A stretch of 7,159 bases of DNA from Bacillota bacterium (GTDB lineage Bacteria > Bacillota > Limnochordia > Darwinibacteriales > Darwinibacteriaceae), in the NCBI GenBank assembly GCA_012799535.1, contig JAAZLB010000410.1:1-7159 (forward strand). Direction: 5' to 3'. Under the pieces are notes generated by a model. That model had not been told where the DNA came from, did not search any database, and saw nothing but the letters and a program-made list of their open reading frames with translations. The position numbers and the translations under genes are program-made. Below are positions 7,052-7,159 of this stretch, one piece after another (position 1 is the stretch's first letter; each line of letters starts with the position of its first letter).

Positions 7052-7080
7052 GTAGGACAGGAATCTATAGAGTGGAAATA
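7052..7080 (+). promoter_or_regulatory. Possible sigma-H-like promoter for the downstream gene
   Basis: GTAGGACAG (7052-7060) is followed after 11 bases by GTGGAAATA (7072-7080). The AGGA and GAAA cores start 21 bases apart, the same distance as in the bioY promoter, but the -10 core is GAAA rather than GAAT. Transcription would start near 7085, at the foot of the structured leader. The preceding stretch 6997-7051 shows only weak repeats (AAAC-TATAT-GTTT at about 7012-7024) and no clear terminator for the amylase operon. Confidence 0.3.
7059..7071 (+). repeat. AGGANYCTATA motif, third copy
   Basis: AGGAATCTATAGA here matches AGGAACCTATAGA at 1874-1886 in 12 of 13 bases. It also matches AGGACTCTATA on the minus strand at 1850-1840. 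All three lie in intergenic sequence next to promoter-like elements. Confidence 0.5.
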
Positions 7081-7082
7081 GA

Positions 7083-7139
7083 AGAAGATCCCACCGTCCC
7101 TGCAGGACGAGTACAGAGTACTCAGAGGTGAGATCTTCT
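7083..7139 (+). promoter_or_regulatory. Three-way-junction 5' leader covering a ribosome binding site
   Basis: The 57 bases fold completely. P1 pairs AGAAGATC (7083-7090) with GATCTTCT (7132-7139) and, past one C-A mismatch, CACC (7092-7095) with GGTG (7127-7130). P2 is GTCC-CTGCA-GGAC (7096-7108). P3 is GAGTAC-AGA-GTACTC (7109-7123). P2 and P3 abut, and three bases (AGA) join P3 back to P1. The GAGGTG ribosome binding site (7125-7130) is mostly inside P1, and P1 ends one base before the ATG at 7140. That is the geometry of a translational switch, thermosensor or protein-binding operator. It matches no riboswitch class I know. Confidence 0.5.
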
Positions 7140-7159
7140 ATGCAAGCAATATTCGATGA
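7140..7159 (+). CDS. Start of an unidentified gene, cut by window end
   Basis: ATG at 7140 is preceded by AGAGGTGAG nine bases upstream and opens a frame reading MQAIFD up to the window edge. Six residues cannot identify a product. The reading rests on the ribosome binding site and on the structured leader ending exactly at the ATG. Confidence 0.4.

Noticed and set aside
7083..7139. Hammerhead ribozyme
   Set aside because: The three-way shape fits, but the CUGANGA and GAAA core segments are absent.
1..7159. Defence system, transposon, phage or CRISPR elements
   Set aside because: All sizeable genes are ordinary chemotaxis, biotin or maltose functions; no transposase, integrase, terminal repeats or spaced repeat array is visible.

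Overview
The window looks like a chromosomal stretch from a motile, fermentative, saccharolytic member of the Firmicutes (Bacillota). The signs are strong AGGAGG-type ribosome binding sites, occasional TTG and GTG starts, a LacI/CcpA-type operator, and an amylase that resembles the Halothermothrix/Anaerobranca group of GH13 enzymes. Neither the maltose-binding protein nor the amylase has a lipobox cysteine; both have plain cleavable signal peptides. That is more usual for an organism with an outer membrane (Halanaerobiales-like or another diderm Firmicute, or Thermotoga-like) than for a monoderm Firmicute. This placement is inference.

Layout. Positions 1-1206 (+) hold the 3' part of a methyl-accepting chemotaxis protein whose start lies outside the window. 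It converges on bioY (1250-1789, -), the biotin-binding S component of an ECF transporter, and the two share a bidirectional terminator at 1221-1251. Positions 1790-2021 form a divergent intergenic region with several sites: a sigma-H-like promoter for bioY, a 45-bp imperfect palindrome, a 10-bp tandem repeat, and a near-perfect 20-bp LacI-family/cre operator just before malE. A maltose/maltodextrin operon follows (+): malE 2022-3236, an intergenic hairpin, malF 3309-4580 (TTG start), malG 4577-5437 (4-bp overlap with malF) and a secreted GH13 alpha-amylase 5452-6996 (GTG start, 14 bases after malG). The end, 6997-7159, has no clear terminator. It holds a promoter-like element, a sequence that folds into a clean three-way junction covering a ribosome binding site, and the first codons of another gene.

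How the genes work together. The exported amylase would cut starch or maltodextrins outside the cytoplasmic membrane, MalE would capture the products, and MalF-MalG would form the import channel. No malK ATPase gene is visible, so the transporter probably borrows an ATPase encoded elsewhere. The operator before malE suggests repression by a MalR- or CcpA-like protein. The chemoreceptor and biotin gene are probably unrelated neighbours. No defence system, mobile element, CRISPR array, tRNA or rRNA was recognised. The most unusual item is the structured leader at 7083-7139, together with a motif (AGGANYCTATA) that occurs three times in the two intergenic regions.
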